Source of the DNA: Nitrospira sp.
GTDB taxonomy: Bacteria > Nitrospirota > Nitrospiria > Nitrospirales > Nitrospiraceae
Reading direction: 5' to 3'
DNA: 64,000 nt
NCBI GenBank assembly: GCA_030123565.1
Contig: CP126122.1
Span: 1,065,001-1,129,000, forward strand
The position numbers and the translations under genes are program-made. This document shows, in pieces, positions 17,846 to 25,705 of the stretch. The notes under the pieces were generated by a model that saw only the letters and a program-made list of their open reading frames with translations, made no database searches and had not been told where the DNA came from. Each line of letters starts with the position of its first letter. Within the stretch, counting starts at the first letter, position 1.

Positions 17846-19027
17846 TCAGTCGGGCGAGCTCAACCGTTTGATCTCTTCCCGCACCTGGGTTTCCGCCAGG
17901 TCCGGCACGATTCGTTGGACTGCCTGACGGATCGGATCCTGGGCCATTTCACGCACCATTTCCTCGGCCTTCTCAGCCGCCTGTCGCGCAGCGTTCACGG
18001 CGGCCTGCTCGACGTCGCATTTCACCAGCTGAGCGATCGTCTCCCGGTGCTCCCGCAGGGCCTCCGGCAGGTGTTTCTTCACCTCGGTCTCCGCGAGGTC
18101 GTGCAGCAGCCGTTCTGCGGACTGTTCCACCAAAGGAGGAGCCAGATCCGAGCAGGCCTGACGGACTGCTGTTTCGACAGCGGCGAGCTGCGTCGTGGCC
18201 TGACGGCTCAATTCTTCCTGTATCAGTTCGCGCAGCATCCTCTGCAGCCGTTCCTGAGAGAGCGCCTCCGCCAGTTGTTTCGTCGTTTCTTCCCGGGCGG
18301 CGGCTTGCACGGCATGACTCACCTGTCCTGTGACTTCCTTGGCGACGGTCGAAGGGAGCAGGTCGTTGATCTTCCGGTCCGCTTGCAGCGCCACCGATTG
18401 CAACAGATGATCGAACAGGCCCTTCATCATCTCTTCCCCGCCGAATCCGGAAGCGGCCGGTCCGGTGGAAGGAGAGGGGGCGGCGGCTCGAGTCGGTGAT
18501 GGGGTCATGGTGGTCTGCTCCTTCTCCGCCTCGTCCGAAGCGGGACCGTCATCAGTGGAGGCATCCCGTGGCATATCGTCGTTCTCGTCGCCGATGGCCG
18601 TCGAGGCCGGTGGCCAGCTGCGTGCCTTGGTCGGTTTCCTGTTGCGCTGTTGGGCCGCGGCGTCGCTCAAGATGCCCTTGACCGTGTCAAGGAGCTGTTC
18701 GCTTTGAAAGGGCTTTTTGAGGAAGGCCCGGACACCGAGCGAGCGCAGCTTGCTCTCATCCAGCCGGGCGGAGGCGTCGAGCAGCGAGACGATCAACGTT
18801 TCAGCCAAATTGTCCTGTTGGCCGATCTCTTTACAGAACCCGGAAAAGGTCATGTTCTCGAGATGAAAGTCGGCGATGATGAGGGCGGGGCTCAGTTTGC
18901 GGGCAGCCTCCAGGGCGGTCGGGCCATCCTGGAATCCGATGACCTGATATCCCTCGGGAGTGGAAATTTGCTCCACCATGCGACGCACGGCCGGACTGCT
19001 GTCGATCACAAAGATGGTGGCGGGCAT
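17846..19027 (-). CDS. Response-regulator receiver protein with long helical C-terminus
   Basis: The N-terminal ~120 residues form a CheY-like receiver. It starts ATIFVIDSSPAVRRMV, has the phospho-acceptor Asp in ALIIADFHLENM, a Ser at the switch position (LIVSLLDASAR) and the Lys in FLKKPFQSEQL. The usual first acidic pair is reduced to a single Asp (IDSS). After a Pro/Ser-rich linker (~130-195) the remaining ~200 residues are Ala/Glu/Gln-rich amphipathic helices with repeated segments such as EEMVREMAQDPIRQAVQ and ETQVREEIKRL. These suggest a coiled-coil output region. No DNA-binding domain is seen. ATG 19027 is taken; a GTG 9 bases earlier is also possible. Confidence 0.8.
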   Translation of the reverse strand: MPATIFVIDSSPAVRRMVEQISTPEGYQVIGFQDGPTALEAARKLSPALIIADFHLENMTFSGFCKEIGQQDNLAETLIVSLLDASARLDESKLRSLGVRAFLKKPFQSEQLLDTVKGILSDAAAQQRNRKPTKARSWPPASTAIGDENDDMPRDASTDDGPASDEAEKEQTTMTPSPTRAAAPSPSTGPAASGFGGEEMMKGLFDHLLQSVALQADRKINDLLPSTVAKEVTGQVSHAVQAAAREETTKQLAEALSQERLQRMLRELIQEELSRQATTQLAAVETAVRQACSDLAPPLVEQSAERLLHDLAETEVKKHLPEALREHRETIAQLVKCDVEQAAVNAARQAAEKAEEMVREMAQDPIRQAVQRIVPDLAETQVREEIKRLSSPD

Positions 19028-19111
19028 CTCGATCACCGAGGTTGAGGCACTAGTGCGACGCTAACAAAGGCCTTTCGACCTGTCAAAGAAAAGGCTGAAA
19101 CCGGACGGGCT

Positions 19112-19141
19112 TTGACTTGACCGCCGGCGCCTGCCTAGAAT
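19112..19141 (+). promoter_or_regulatory. Sigma70-type promoter for the HAD hydrolase gene
   Basis: TTGACT (19112-19117), an 18-bp spacer and TAGAAT (19136-19141) lie 67 bp before the ATG at 19209, in the divergent gap with the receiver-protein gene. Confidence 0.55.
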
Positions 19142-19208
19142 CGATCCGCCTCTGCAGACGGTGCCCACCCCAGAGACGCAAATAGAACATGAGGAGCGAT
19201 AGGTCACG

Positions 19209-19934
19209 ATGACCCATTGTCGAATTCAAGTGGTGTTTTTCGATGCCGCCGACACCCTGTTCCATGTTCGCGGATCCGTCGCGGATATATATCTGCAGTA
19301 CGCCGTGAAACATGGGTTCAGGAAAAACTCCGAGTCGTTGGCTGCGATCAAAGCGGCCTTCACGCGGGCATTCCGCGAGGCTCCGCCGCCGGTGTTTGCC
19401 GCCACCGAGCCGGCCGCGATCAAACAGTCGGAGCGTTTGTGGTGGTTCGATATCGTGCACCACGTCTTTTATCGCGTCGGGATGTTCGAGGCTTTCGACG
19501 AGTTTTTCGAAGAGGTGTTCGCGCAGTTCGAACGGCCCGAATCCTGGCGGCTCTATCCGGAGACCTTGGATGTACTCAAGCGCCTGAAGGACCAAGCATT
19601 CGAAGTGGGCATCATATCCAACTTCGATTCGCGGTTGTTTTCCGTCCTGCGGGGGTTGGGGATCGCCGACTATTTCGACACCGTCACCATTTCGAGTTTG
19701 GCCCATGCCGCCAAACCCTCCGCGCGCATCTTTCAGCAGGCCTTGGACAAACATGCCGTCGATCCGGCGGAGGCGCTCCACGTGGGCGACAGTGAACGGG
19801 ACGATGTGGAGGGTGCGCAGGCGGTCGGCATGACCGGGGTGTTGCTGGCGCGCGGGGAGGCGGCGCGTCCTTCGAACGGGATCACCATCGCCGACCTCAA
19901 CGAACTGCTGCCGTTGCTCTCACGCTTGCAGTAG
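19209..19934 (+). CDS. HAD-superfamily hydrolase (HDHD3-like)
   Basis: The 241-residue protein has the four HAD motifs. Motif I is VVFFDAADTLF (nucleophile Asp and acid/base Asp), motif II is IISNFDSR, motif III Lys is in HAAKPSARIF, and motif IV is VGDSERDDVEGA. The helical C1 cap lies at residues ~20-100. Such enzymes dephosphorylate small metabolites; the substrate cannot be told from sequence. GAGGAG about 13 nt before the ATG supports this start. The 3' end overlaps the convergent sirtuin gene by 15 bp. Confidence 0.85.
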   Translation: MTHCRIQVVFFDAADTLFHVRGSVADIYLQYAVKHGFRKNSESLAAIKAAFTRAFREAPPPVFAATEPAAIKQSERLWWFDIVHHVFYRVGMFEAFDEFFEEVFAQFERPESWRLYPETLDVLKRLKDQAFEVGIISNFDSRLFSVLRGLGIADYFDTVTISSLAHAAKPSARIFQQALDKHAVDPAEALHVGDSERDDVEGAQAVGMTGVLLARGEAARPSNGITIADLNELLPLLSRLQ

Positions 19935-20651
19935 CAGCGGGACGATCTCCTTCGCGCGGCCTTGTATCGCCACATCGACGAGGCTCGATTGTGGTGTGGC
20001 ATCGAGGTTGATTTCCACGACGAATGCGCCGGCCTGTTTGGCGATCGAGGCGAATCCCGCCGCCGGATAGACCAGACCAGACGTACCGATGATCAGGCAG
20101 AGGTCGCTGCTCCGCAACGCCTCGTCGCTCGTCCGAAGATCTTCTTCCGCGAGTGCTTCTCCGAACCAGACGATGTGGGGACGCAGGAGCCCGCCGCAGC
20201 TTCGGCATAGGGGAAGGATGGAGATCGGCACATCACGATTTTCCGTGACCAGCCTGCAGGCGGTGCAGCGGACCATCCAGATGTTGCCGTGAATCTCGGA
20301 GAGTTTTCGGGAGCCTGCGTCGCGGTGGAGTCCATCCACATTCTGCGTGATCAACCAAAACCGGTCGAACCGCTGCTCCATCTGGGCCAAGGTCTCATGC
20401 GCCTGATTCGGCCGTTTCGTGGCGATGAGTTCACGCCGCCAGTCGTACCATTCCCAGACCAATGTAGGATTGCGGGCGAAAGCCTCCGGTGTGGCGAGGT
20501 CCTCCGCCCGGTAGCGGCGCCAGAGCCCGTCGGTTCCACGAAAGGTCGGCACACCGCTGTCGGCGGAAATACCTGCGCCGGTGAGCACCGTGACGGACCG
20601 CGCCCGAGACAGTTTGGATTGAACGAGGCCGAGGGTTGATCCTGTTCCCAT
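19920..20651 (-). CDS. NAD-dependent protein deacylase, sirtuin class III type
   Basis: Sirtuins remove acyl groups from Lys using NAD. The 243-residue protein has VLTGAGISADSGVPTFRG, the catalytic LITQNVDGLHRDAGS and LSEIHG. A zinc finger of two C-x2-C pairs (CTAC, CRSC) is followed by RPHIVWFGEAL and the C-terminal IIGTSGLVYPAAGF. The segment WYDWRREL carries Y-x-x-R, the signature that in CobB and SIRT5 recognises succinyl, malonyl or other acidic acyl groups, so desuccinylase activity is likely in addition to deacetylation. It is divergent from the panE-like gene, with ~90 bp between them. Confidence 0.92.
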   Translation of the reverse strand: MGTGSTLGLVQSKLSRARSVTVLTGAGISADSGVPTFRGTDGLWRRYRAEDLATPEAFARNPTLVWEWYDWRRELIATKRPNQAHETLAQMEQRFDRFWLITQNVDGLHRDAGSRKLSEIHGNIWMVRCTACRLVTENRDVPISILPLCRSCGGLLRPHIVWFGEALAEEDLRTSDEALRSSDLCLIIGTSGLVYPAAGFASIAKQAGAFVVEINLDATPQSSLVDVAIQGRAKEIVPLLLQA

Positions 20652-20676
20652 GGTCGTCCGGTGAAGCGGCCGTCCC

Positions 20677-20706
20677 TGTTTCAGGCGCGCGGCTGCATGC
20701 TATAGT
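20677..20706 (+). promoter_or_regulatory. Candidate promoter for the PanE-like gene
   Basis: A clear TATAGT at 20701-20706 with a poor -35 (around 20677-20682) lies 33 bp before the ATG at 20740. Confidence 0.4.
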
Positions 20707-20739
20707 ACGCGCCTCTTGAACGCAACGAGTGAGGATCGC

Positions 20740-22107
20740 ATGCAACAGATCATGGTGGTGGGCGCGGGATCGGTCGGCGGGTTTTTCGGAGCCCATCTCG
20801 CCAAAAACAATCCCAACGTGTCGTTTCTCCTCCGGCCCGGGACCCTGGAGGCCGTCAAACGACGGGGCTTGACGATCAGAAGCGCCAAGGGAAATTTCAC
20901 CGTCCATCCGCCGGCTGCGTCTGATCTGCGACAATTGGCAAAGCCGGACCTCATCATCCTGGGCGTAAAGGCCTACGACCTCGACGAAGTGATGGCACAG
21001 TTGGAGCCGGTGCTGACCGAGCGCACGGTGATTCTCACGCTGCAGAACGGCATCGATACGGAAGATCGGATTCTGGCGAGGCTGCAGCGTGACTGTGTGG
21101 TCGGTGGGGTAGCCTTCATCTATTCCAAGATCGTCGAACCAGGCGTCATCGAACATTACAAGCGGGGCGGGGTGGCGATTGGCGAACTTATGGGCCATAA
21201 GAGCGAGCGCCTGTTGCAGATCGCGGAGGTCTTCAAGCAGGCCGGCATCTCCTGCCAGCTCAGCGAGGACATCCGCAAGAGCAAATGGGAGAAGATGTGT
21301 TGGAACTGTGTCTTCAACCCAGTCACGGTCTTGATCGATGACAAAGTGGCGAAGGCGTTGGACCATCCCGAAATGATGGGTGTGATCCGGCAGATCGTGG
21401 GCGAGGTCGCGGCAGTCTCGGCGGCGTTGAAGGTGCCGCTGGCGCCGGACATGGCGGAGAAGGTAGTCAAGTGGACACAGGAACTCCGCGACATCCACAC
21501 CTCGATGTACGACGACTGGAAGGCCAACCGGCCGACGGAGATCGAGTATTTGAACGGCTACATCGTGCGTATGGGACGAGAATTGGGCATCCCCACGCCG
21601 GTGAACGAAGCGCTGACGGCGATGGTCAAGACTGTCACGGAGCGAGAACCATCAGGTCCCGGCGTGGTCAGGATCGACGGGGCGGTCGTCCAGCCGGTCT
21701 CGCTCACACGCGCGGCGCTGGCGCAACTTCCTCAAGAACATCATGTCGAGGATGTCGGCAAGCTGATGCCCTCGATGCGGGGCCGGGCCATCCGCGTCAA
21801 AGGCCTGCTGGAGATTCCGGCCCTTGCGGTCGATGCAGACCATGTGACCTTCCATTCCATCGACGGCAAGTATGCGGCCACGCTGACGCTGCAACAGGCG
21901 CGCGACTTCGGTTTGCTGCTCTATGAACTCGACGGTCAGCCTCTGGCCGACGGCAAGGGGGGGCCCTACCGCCTCGTGACGCCGGGGTTGGGCGACCTCT
22001 GTGCCAATGTGAAGGGGGTGGGCCGTGTGGAGGTGCGGGTTGGGTCAGGCAAGGATACGAGGCCCTCCGTCAGGCCGCCGGAATGTACGGTCGACGGCAA
22101 GGGTTAA
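20740..22107 (+). CDS. 2-dehydropantoate 2-reductase-like protein with extra C-terminal domain
   Basis: Residues 1-~305 match ketopantoate reductase. The Rossmann motif is VVGAGSVGGFFGAHLA, then VKAYDLDEVM, LQNGIDTEDRI, the catalytic-Lys region DIRKSKWEKMCWNCVFNP and the C-terminal NRPTEIEYLNGYIVRMGRELGIPTPVNE. PanE enzymes end about here. This protein runs ~150 residues further (VQPVSLTRAALAQLPQEH, MRGRAIRVKGLLEI, VTFHSIDGKYAATL, then GPYRLVTPGLGDLCANVKGVGRVEV). That region resembles the molybdopterin-oxidoreductase (sulfite-oxidase) fold minus obvious cofactor residues. ATG 20740 is chosen because the Rossmann motif follows at once. Ketopantoate reduction for CoA synthesis is the likely core role. 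The role of the added domain is unknown. Confidence 0.82.
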   Translation: MQQIMVVGAGSVGGFFGAHLAKNNPNVSFLLRPGTLEAVKRRGLTIRSAKGNFTVHPPAASDLRQLAKPDLIILGVKAYDLDEVMAQLEPVLTERTVILTLQNGIDTEDRILARLQRDCVVGGVAFIYSKIVEPGVIEHYKRGGVAIGELMGHKSERLLQIAEVFKQAGISCQLSEDIRKSKWEKMCWNCVFNPVTVLIDDKVAKALDHPEMMGVIRQIVGEVAAVSAALKVPLAPDMAEKVVKWTQELRDIHTSMYDDWKANRPTEIEYLNGYIVRMGRELGIPTPVNEALTAMVKTVTEREPSGPGVVRIDGAVVQPVSLTRAALAQLPQEHHVEDVGKLMPSMRGRAIRVKGLLEIPALAVDADHVTFHSIDGKYAATLTLQQARDFGLLLYELDGQPLADGKGGPYRLVTPGLGDLCANVKGVGRVEVRVGSGKDTRPSVRPPECTVDGKG

Positions 22108-22113
22108 CCAAGT

Positions 22114-23451
22114 TCATGTCGTCGAGGAACGGAGCACCTGGATCGTTTTCCATCGCTCCGACCGATAACGCCAGAGCATCAGCACCATGCGCAACGTCCA
22201 GTCCGCGATCATCGCCAGCCACACGTAGAAGACCCCCATCGTCAGCCAGTAGCCCGCGACGAAGGCGATAGGAATCCGCACGCCCCACATGCCGACCATG
22301 GTCGCGATCATGATGAACCGCGTGTCACCGGCGCCGCGCAGCGAGCCCGCCAGCACCATTGTGAGCGCCAAGGGAATCTGCAGGAGCGCGACGATTTTCA
22401 GAAATACCGTGCCCAACTCGATCACTGCCTCGTCGCTGGTGAAGGCGCGGAGCAGAACATAGGGAAAGAAGAAGAAGACGATGCCCATGCCGGACATGAC
22501 GAAGGTCGCCATCCGGTTCGCTTCCCAGTTTTCGAGCTTGGCCCTGGTGTATTTGCCGGCCCCGATGCTCTGCCCCACCATCGTGGCGGCGGCGATGGCG
22601 AAGCCGTAGCCGGGCAGGAATGAGAGTGATTCGATCGACAATCCGACCTGGTGGGCGGCGTAAGAAACCGTCCCATAGATCAGGACGATCTTGGTATAGA
22701 GCAGGATGCCGGCTTGCTGCACGATCCGTTCGCCGGAGACCGGCGCCCCCACCTGCCAGATGGTGCGCACCAGATCGAGCCGGAGCCGCTTCGAGCCACG
22801 AAGGATCAGCCGGCAACGAGAGAAGAGATACCACGAGCCGATGGCCTCCGCGAACCCGACCGCGACGGCAGCGCCCTTGACACCCAGCGCCGGAAATCCC
22901 CACCGGCCATAGATCAATGGGTAGGCGACGGCGATATGCAGAAGATTCACCGCAATCATGGCATACATGGGTGTTTTGGTATCACCCGTGCCCTGGAGGA
23001 TCGATGACAAGACCTGGAGGAACACCGTGAAGGGGATCACCAGAAAGATGAGTGTGGAGTAGGGCAGTGCGAGCGTGATGACCTCCGATTGCGCGCCGAG
23101 CAACTCCATGACGAGGCGGTTCAGCGTCAGGCCGAGCGTCAGCAGGCCGAAGGAGACCAAGACAGAAAGCCAAAGAAAATGACGGGCGGCCTGGCCCGCC
23201 TCTTCATGACGCCGCGCCCCCCAGAGTTGGGCGATGATCACATTCGTCCCGACCGAGAGGCCGGAGACCAATGTCGTGGCGATAAAGGCGAGTAGTTGGC
23301 CCAGGCCGACGGCGGCAATGGGAATCGCGCCGAGCCCTCCGACCAGGAAGACTGCGACAATGCCTTCGGTCCGTTGCAGCAGGCTGCTGACCGTGACGGG
23401 AAGGGCCAGGGTCATGACCGACCGCCTGATTTGAGCGACACCGTTTGCCAT
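22114..23451 (-). CDS. MATE-family efflux transporter
   Basis: The 445-residue protein has about twelve hydrophobic helices and the MATE family pattern: VAQIRRSVMTLALPVTVSSLLQ at the N-terminus, LGQLLAFIATTLVSGLSVGTNVIIAQ, and ILQGTGDTKTPMYAMI in the first half. The matching LAGSLRGAGDTRFIMIATM in the second half reflects the internal duplication. MATE pumps export cationic drugs and metabolites using H+ or Na+ gradients. The substrate is not predictable. It converges with the PanE-like gene (6 bp between stops) and is divergent from the nuclease gene. Confidence 0.92.
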   Translation of the reverse strand: MANGVAQIRRSVMTLALPVTVSSLLQRTEGIVAVFLVGGLGAIPIAAVGLGQLLAFIATTLVSGLSVGTNVIIAQLWGARRHEEAGQAARHFLWLSVLVSFGLLTLGLTLNRLVMELLGAQSEVITLALPYSTLIFLVIPFTVFLQVLSSILQGTGDTKTPMYAMIAVNLLHIAVAYPLIYGRWGFPALGVKGAAVAVGFAEAIGSWYLFSRCRLILRGSKRLRLDLVRTIWQVGAPVSGERIVQQAGILLYTKIVLIYGTVSYAAHQVGLSIESLSFLPGYGFAIAAATMVGQSIGAGKYTRAKLENWEANRMATFVMSGMGIVFFFFPYVLLRAFTSDEAVIELGTVFLKIVALLQIPLALTMVLAGSLRGAGDTRFIMIATMVGMWGVRIPIAFVAGYWLTMGVFYVWLAMIADWTLRMVLMLWRYRSERWKTIQVLRSSTT

Positions 23452-23567
23452 GGGGCGTCATCCTACCAGAATGCGGCGCCGTTCGTGGCAGCCTCAAGCT
23501 GCCTTTCCCTCTCCCGTTCAGACGGGGCTGGACAAGGCGGCCGACGCTTCGGTAGCCTGAGACATCC

Positions 23568-25070
23568 ATGTTGATATCGCCCGAGCCCGCCGCTCGCACC
23601 TCCCATCGGCTGTCGAAATCTCGATACCTGTCAGGACTCCAGTGCCACAAGCGCCTCTATCTGGAAATTCATGCCCCTGCCTTGGCCACGAAACCGGATG
23701 CCGCCACGCAGGCGATTCTCAACATGGGTACGGATTTGGGTGAACTCGCACGGCAACGGTTCCCCGGTGGCCGTCTGGTCAAGGCCGGGTACCGCCAATC
23801 CCAGGAAGCCCTGGAACAGACGGCGGCCCTCATGCAAGATCCGACCGTGCCGGCCATCTTCGAGGGGGCCTTCCAATTCAATCACGTGTTGGTTCGCGTG
23901 GATGTGCTGGAGCGTGTCGGGGTGAATGAACAGGGAGAATCGACCTGGCGCCTTGTCGAGGTCAAATCGTCCACCAAGGTGAAACAGACCCATCTGGATG
24001 ACCTCACCATTCAAAGTTATGTTCTGGAAGGTGCCGGTCTGCCGCTCGCCGACATCTGCCTCATGCACGTGAACACGCAATATCTGTTCGACGGCCGGCA
24101 ACTCGATCTGACCCAGCTCTTTGCGCTGCGTTCCTTGAGCGAGACGGTGCGTCCACGATTGTCGGAGGTCCCGGCACGGTTGGCTGCGATGCAGGCCATG
24201 CTGGAGGAGCTGTCGGCGCCGGCCGTTGCGCCGGATGAACATTGCCACAGTCCCTACGAATGTCCCTTCTGGGCCCATTGCACGAAGGAGAAACCGCCTC
24301 GCTGGATCTATCACCTGCCGGGCAGCAGCAAGACCGTCGCCCTTCTCCGAGAACAGGGTGTCGAAACCCTCGACGACATTCCCGACCATGTGTCCTTGAC
24401 GTCTGTGCAGCGTCGAGTGAAGGACAACCGGGAATGGATCGGAGAGGGGCTGCGGGCGGCGTTGGAACAGATCGTCTATCCGGTTCACCACCTGGATTTT
24501 GAAACCTTCATGCCGGCGGTGCCGAAATTCGTCGAGACCAGACCCTACCAGGTGATTCCCACCCAGTGGTCCAATCACATCGAACAGAGCGACGGCAGGC
24601 TTGACCACGCCGAGTACCTGTGCCGGGATGGGCGCGACCCACGCGAAGAACTGGCGGTGACCTTGCTGGATTCGCTGGGGAAGGAGGGAAGTATCTGTGT
24701 CTATTCGAGTTATGAACGTTCAATCCTCGAACGGTTGGCGGAGGAATTCCCGTCGCTTCGAAAAGACCTCACGCGCGTCATGGCCCGGTTGTGGGATCTC
24801 CACGTGGTGATCAGGGACCACTACTACCATCCAGCCTTCGAGGGCAGCTACTCGATCAAGGCGGTCCTGCCGGCCCTGGTCCCGTCCTTGGATTATGGGG
24901 ACCTTGCCATTCAAGACGGGGGAACCGCTGCCTGCGAATACTATCGCATGGTCTTTGTGGTCAGTGATTGGATCGAGAAGGCACGGATCGGAGAGGCCTT
25001 GCTGCGGTACTGTGAGCGGGATACGTTGGCGATGGTCGAGTTACGAAGGGAGTTGAAGAAACGTGCTTAG
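23568..25070 (+). CDS. TM0106-type RecB-like nuclease fused to DEDD-type exonuclease domain
   Basis: The 500-residue protein has two nuclease halves. The N-terminal half resembles Cas4/RecB PD-(D/E)XK nucleases, with LSKSRYLSGLQCHKRLYL, FEGAFQFNHVLVRVDVL, the catalytic VEVKSSTKVKQTHLDDLTIQ, and a Cys cluster (HCHSPYECPFWAHC) that with the N-terminal Cys would hold a 4Fe-4S cluster. The C-terminal half has the RNase H-like DUF2779 pattern: HHLDFETF, VYSSYERSIL, the DLHVVIRDHYYHPAFEGSYSIK block and LLRYCERDTLAM, which supply DEDD-like acidic residues. It probably acts in DNA repair or degradation. It is not near any CRISPR array. Confidence 0.85.
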   Translation: MLISPEPAARTSHRLSKSRYLSGLQCHKRLYLEIHAPALATKPDAATQAILNMGTDLGELARQRFPGGRLVKAGYRQSQEALEQTAALMQDPTVPAIFEGAFQFNHVLVRVDVLERVGVNEQGESTWRLVEVKSSTKVKQTHLDDLTIQSYVLEGAGLPLADICLMHVNTQYLFDGRQLDLTQLFALRSLSETVRPRLSEVPARLAAMQAMLEELSAPAVAPDEHCHSPYECPFWAHCTKEKPPRWIYHLPGSSKTVALLREQGVETLDDIPDHVSLTSVQRRVKDNREWIGEGLRAALEQIVYPVHHLDFETFMPAVPKFVETRPYQVIPTQWSNHIEQSDGRLDHAEYLCRDGRDPREELAVTLLDSLGKEGSICVYSSYERSILERLAEEFPSLRKDLTRVMARLWDLHVVIRDHYYHPAFEGSYSIKAVLPALVPSLDYGDLAIQDGGTAACEYYRMVFVVSDWIEKARIGEALLRYCERDTLAMVELRRELKKRA

Positions 25071-25201
25071 CGCCTGCCCCTGGTCCTGATCCATTTCACC
25101 ATCTGCATACAGGTCGTTTCAATTTTCTCGTCTGCCATCAGCGCGATTCCAACCAGGGCCAAGAGCGTCATCACCAGCGCGAATTCTGTTTGTTCGAACA
25201 T
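25067..25201 (-). CDS. 44-residue single-pass membrane protein
   Basis: The frame starting at ATG 25201 encodes 44 residues: a short acidic start (MFEQTE), a hydrophobic helix (FALVMTLLALVGIALMA), and a basic end (KWIRTRGRR). AAGGAGGG lies 5-6 nt before the ATG, one of the strongest Shine-Dalgarno sites in the window, and this decides for this start over an upstream frame extension. The stop overlaps that of the convergent nuclease gene by 4 bp. No family is recognised. By shape it resembles small inner-membrane regulators of larger membrane proteins. Confidence 0.65.
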   Translation of the reverse strand: MFEQTEFALVMTLLALVGIALMADEKIETTCMQMVKWIRTRGRR

Positions 25202-25362
25202 GTGTCCCTCCTTGCCGGACCAGAGACTAGCCTGGATCAGGAAGGGCGAATAGACCACTGGAAGATGGGTGGCCCCTGGCATCGGTAGGTCAGCGGCGCG
25301 GAAAGTGAGGGGGAAAAATTACGTGCAAGCGAGAATCGTATTTCACTGGAGGTATTGAACCT

Positions 25363-25387
25363 CCCCGCGCACATTGAAGGCGCGGGG
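25363..25387 (-). terminator. Hairpin downstream of tRNA-Ser
   Basis: CCCCGCGC (25363-25370) and GCGCGGGG (25380-25387) form an 8-bp GC stem with a 9-nt loop, starting 16 bp after the tRNA 3' end. No U-run follows, so termination is only a possibility. Confidence 0.4.
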
Positions 25388-25403
25388 TCGAGCGATCTCT
25401 GTA

Positions 25404-25493
<90 letters not shown>

Positions 25494-25517
25494 GCGACGG
25501 AGCCGACAAAGACGTGC

Positions 25518-25546
25518 AGCTTAACGTGGTCGATCGCAGGATTCAA
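25518..25546 (-). promoter_or_regulatory. Candidate promoter for tRNA-Ser
   Basis: TTGAAT (25541-25546), a 17-bp spacer and TAAGCT (25518-25523) on the minus strand end 25 bp before the tRNA 5' end. Confidence 0.45.
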
Positions 25547-25622
25547 ATGAAATCATGTGCTTGGGCCTGATTTTCCTGTCCCATGACCGATCCCTCGCGA
25601 GTGAGCAAAAGGTGATTCTGTT

Positions 25623-25650
25623 TTGTAAAGGGAACATTCCACCGTAGACT
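25623..25650 (+). promoter_or_regulatory. Candidate promoter for the NRPS operon
   Basis: TTGTAA (25623-25628), 16 bp and TAGACT (25645-25650) lie 55 bp before the NRPS start codon. The match is moderate, but it is the best one in the gap between the tRNA and the NRPS. Confidence 0.35.
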
Positions 25651-25705
25651 CACATCGTGCCGTTATTCCTACGCGCCTCTCGGTCTCAGTGGGGTTGAGC
25701 ATCCT

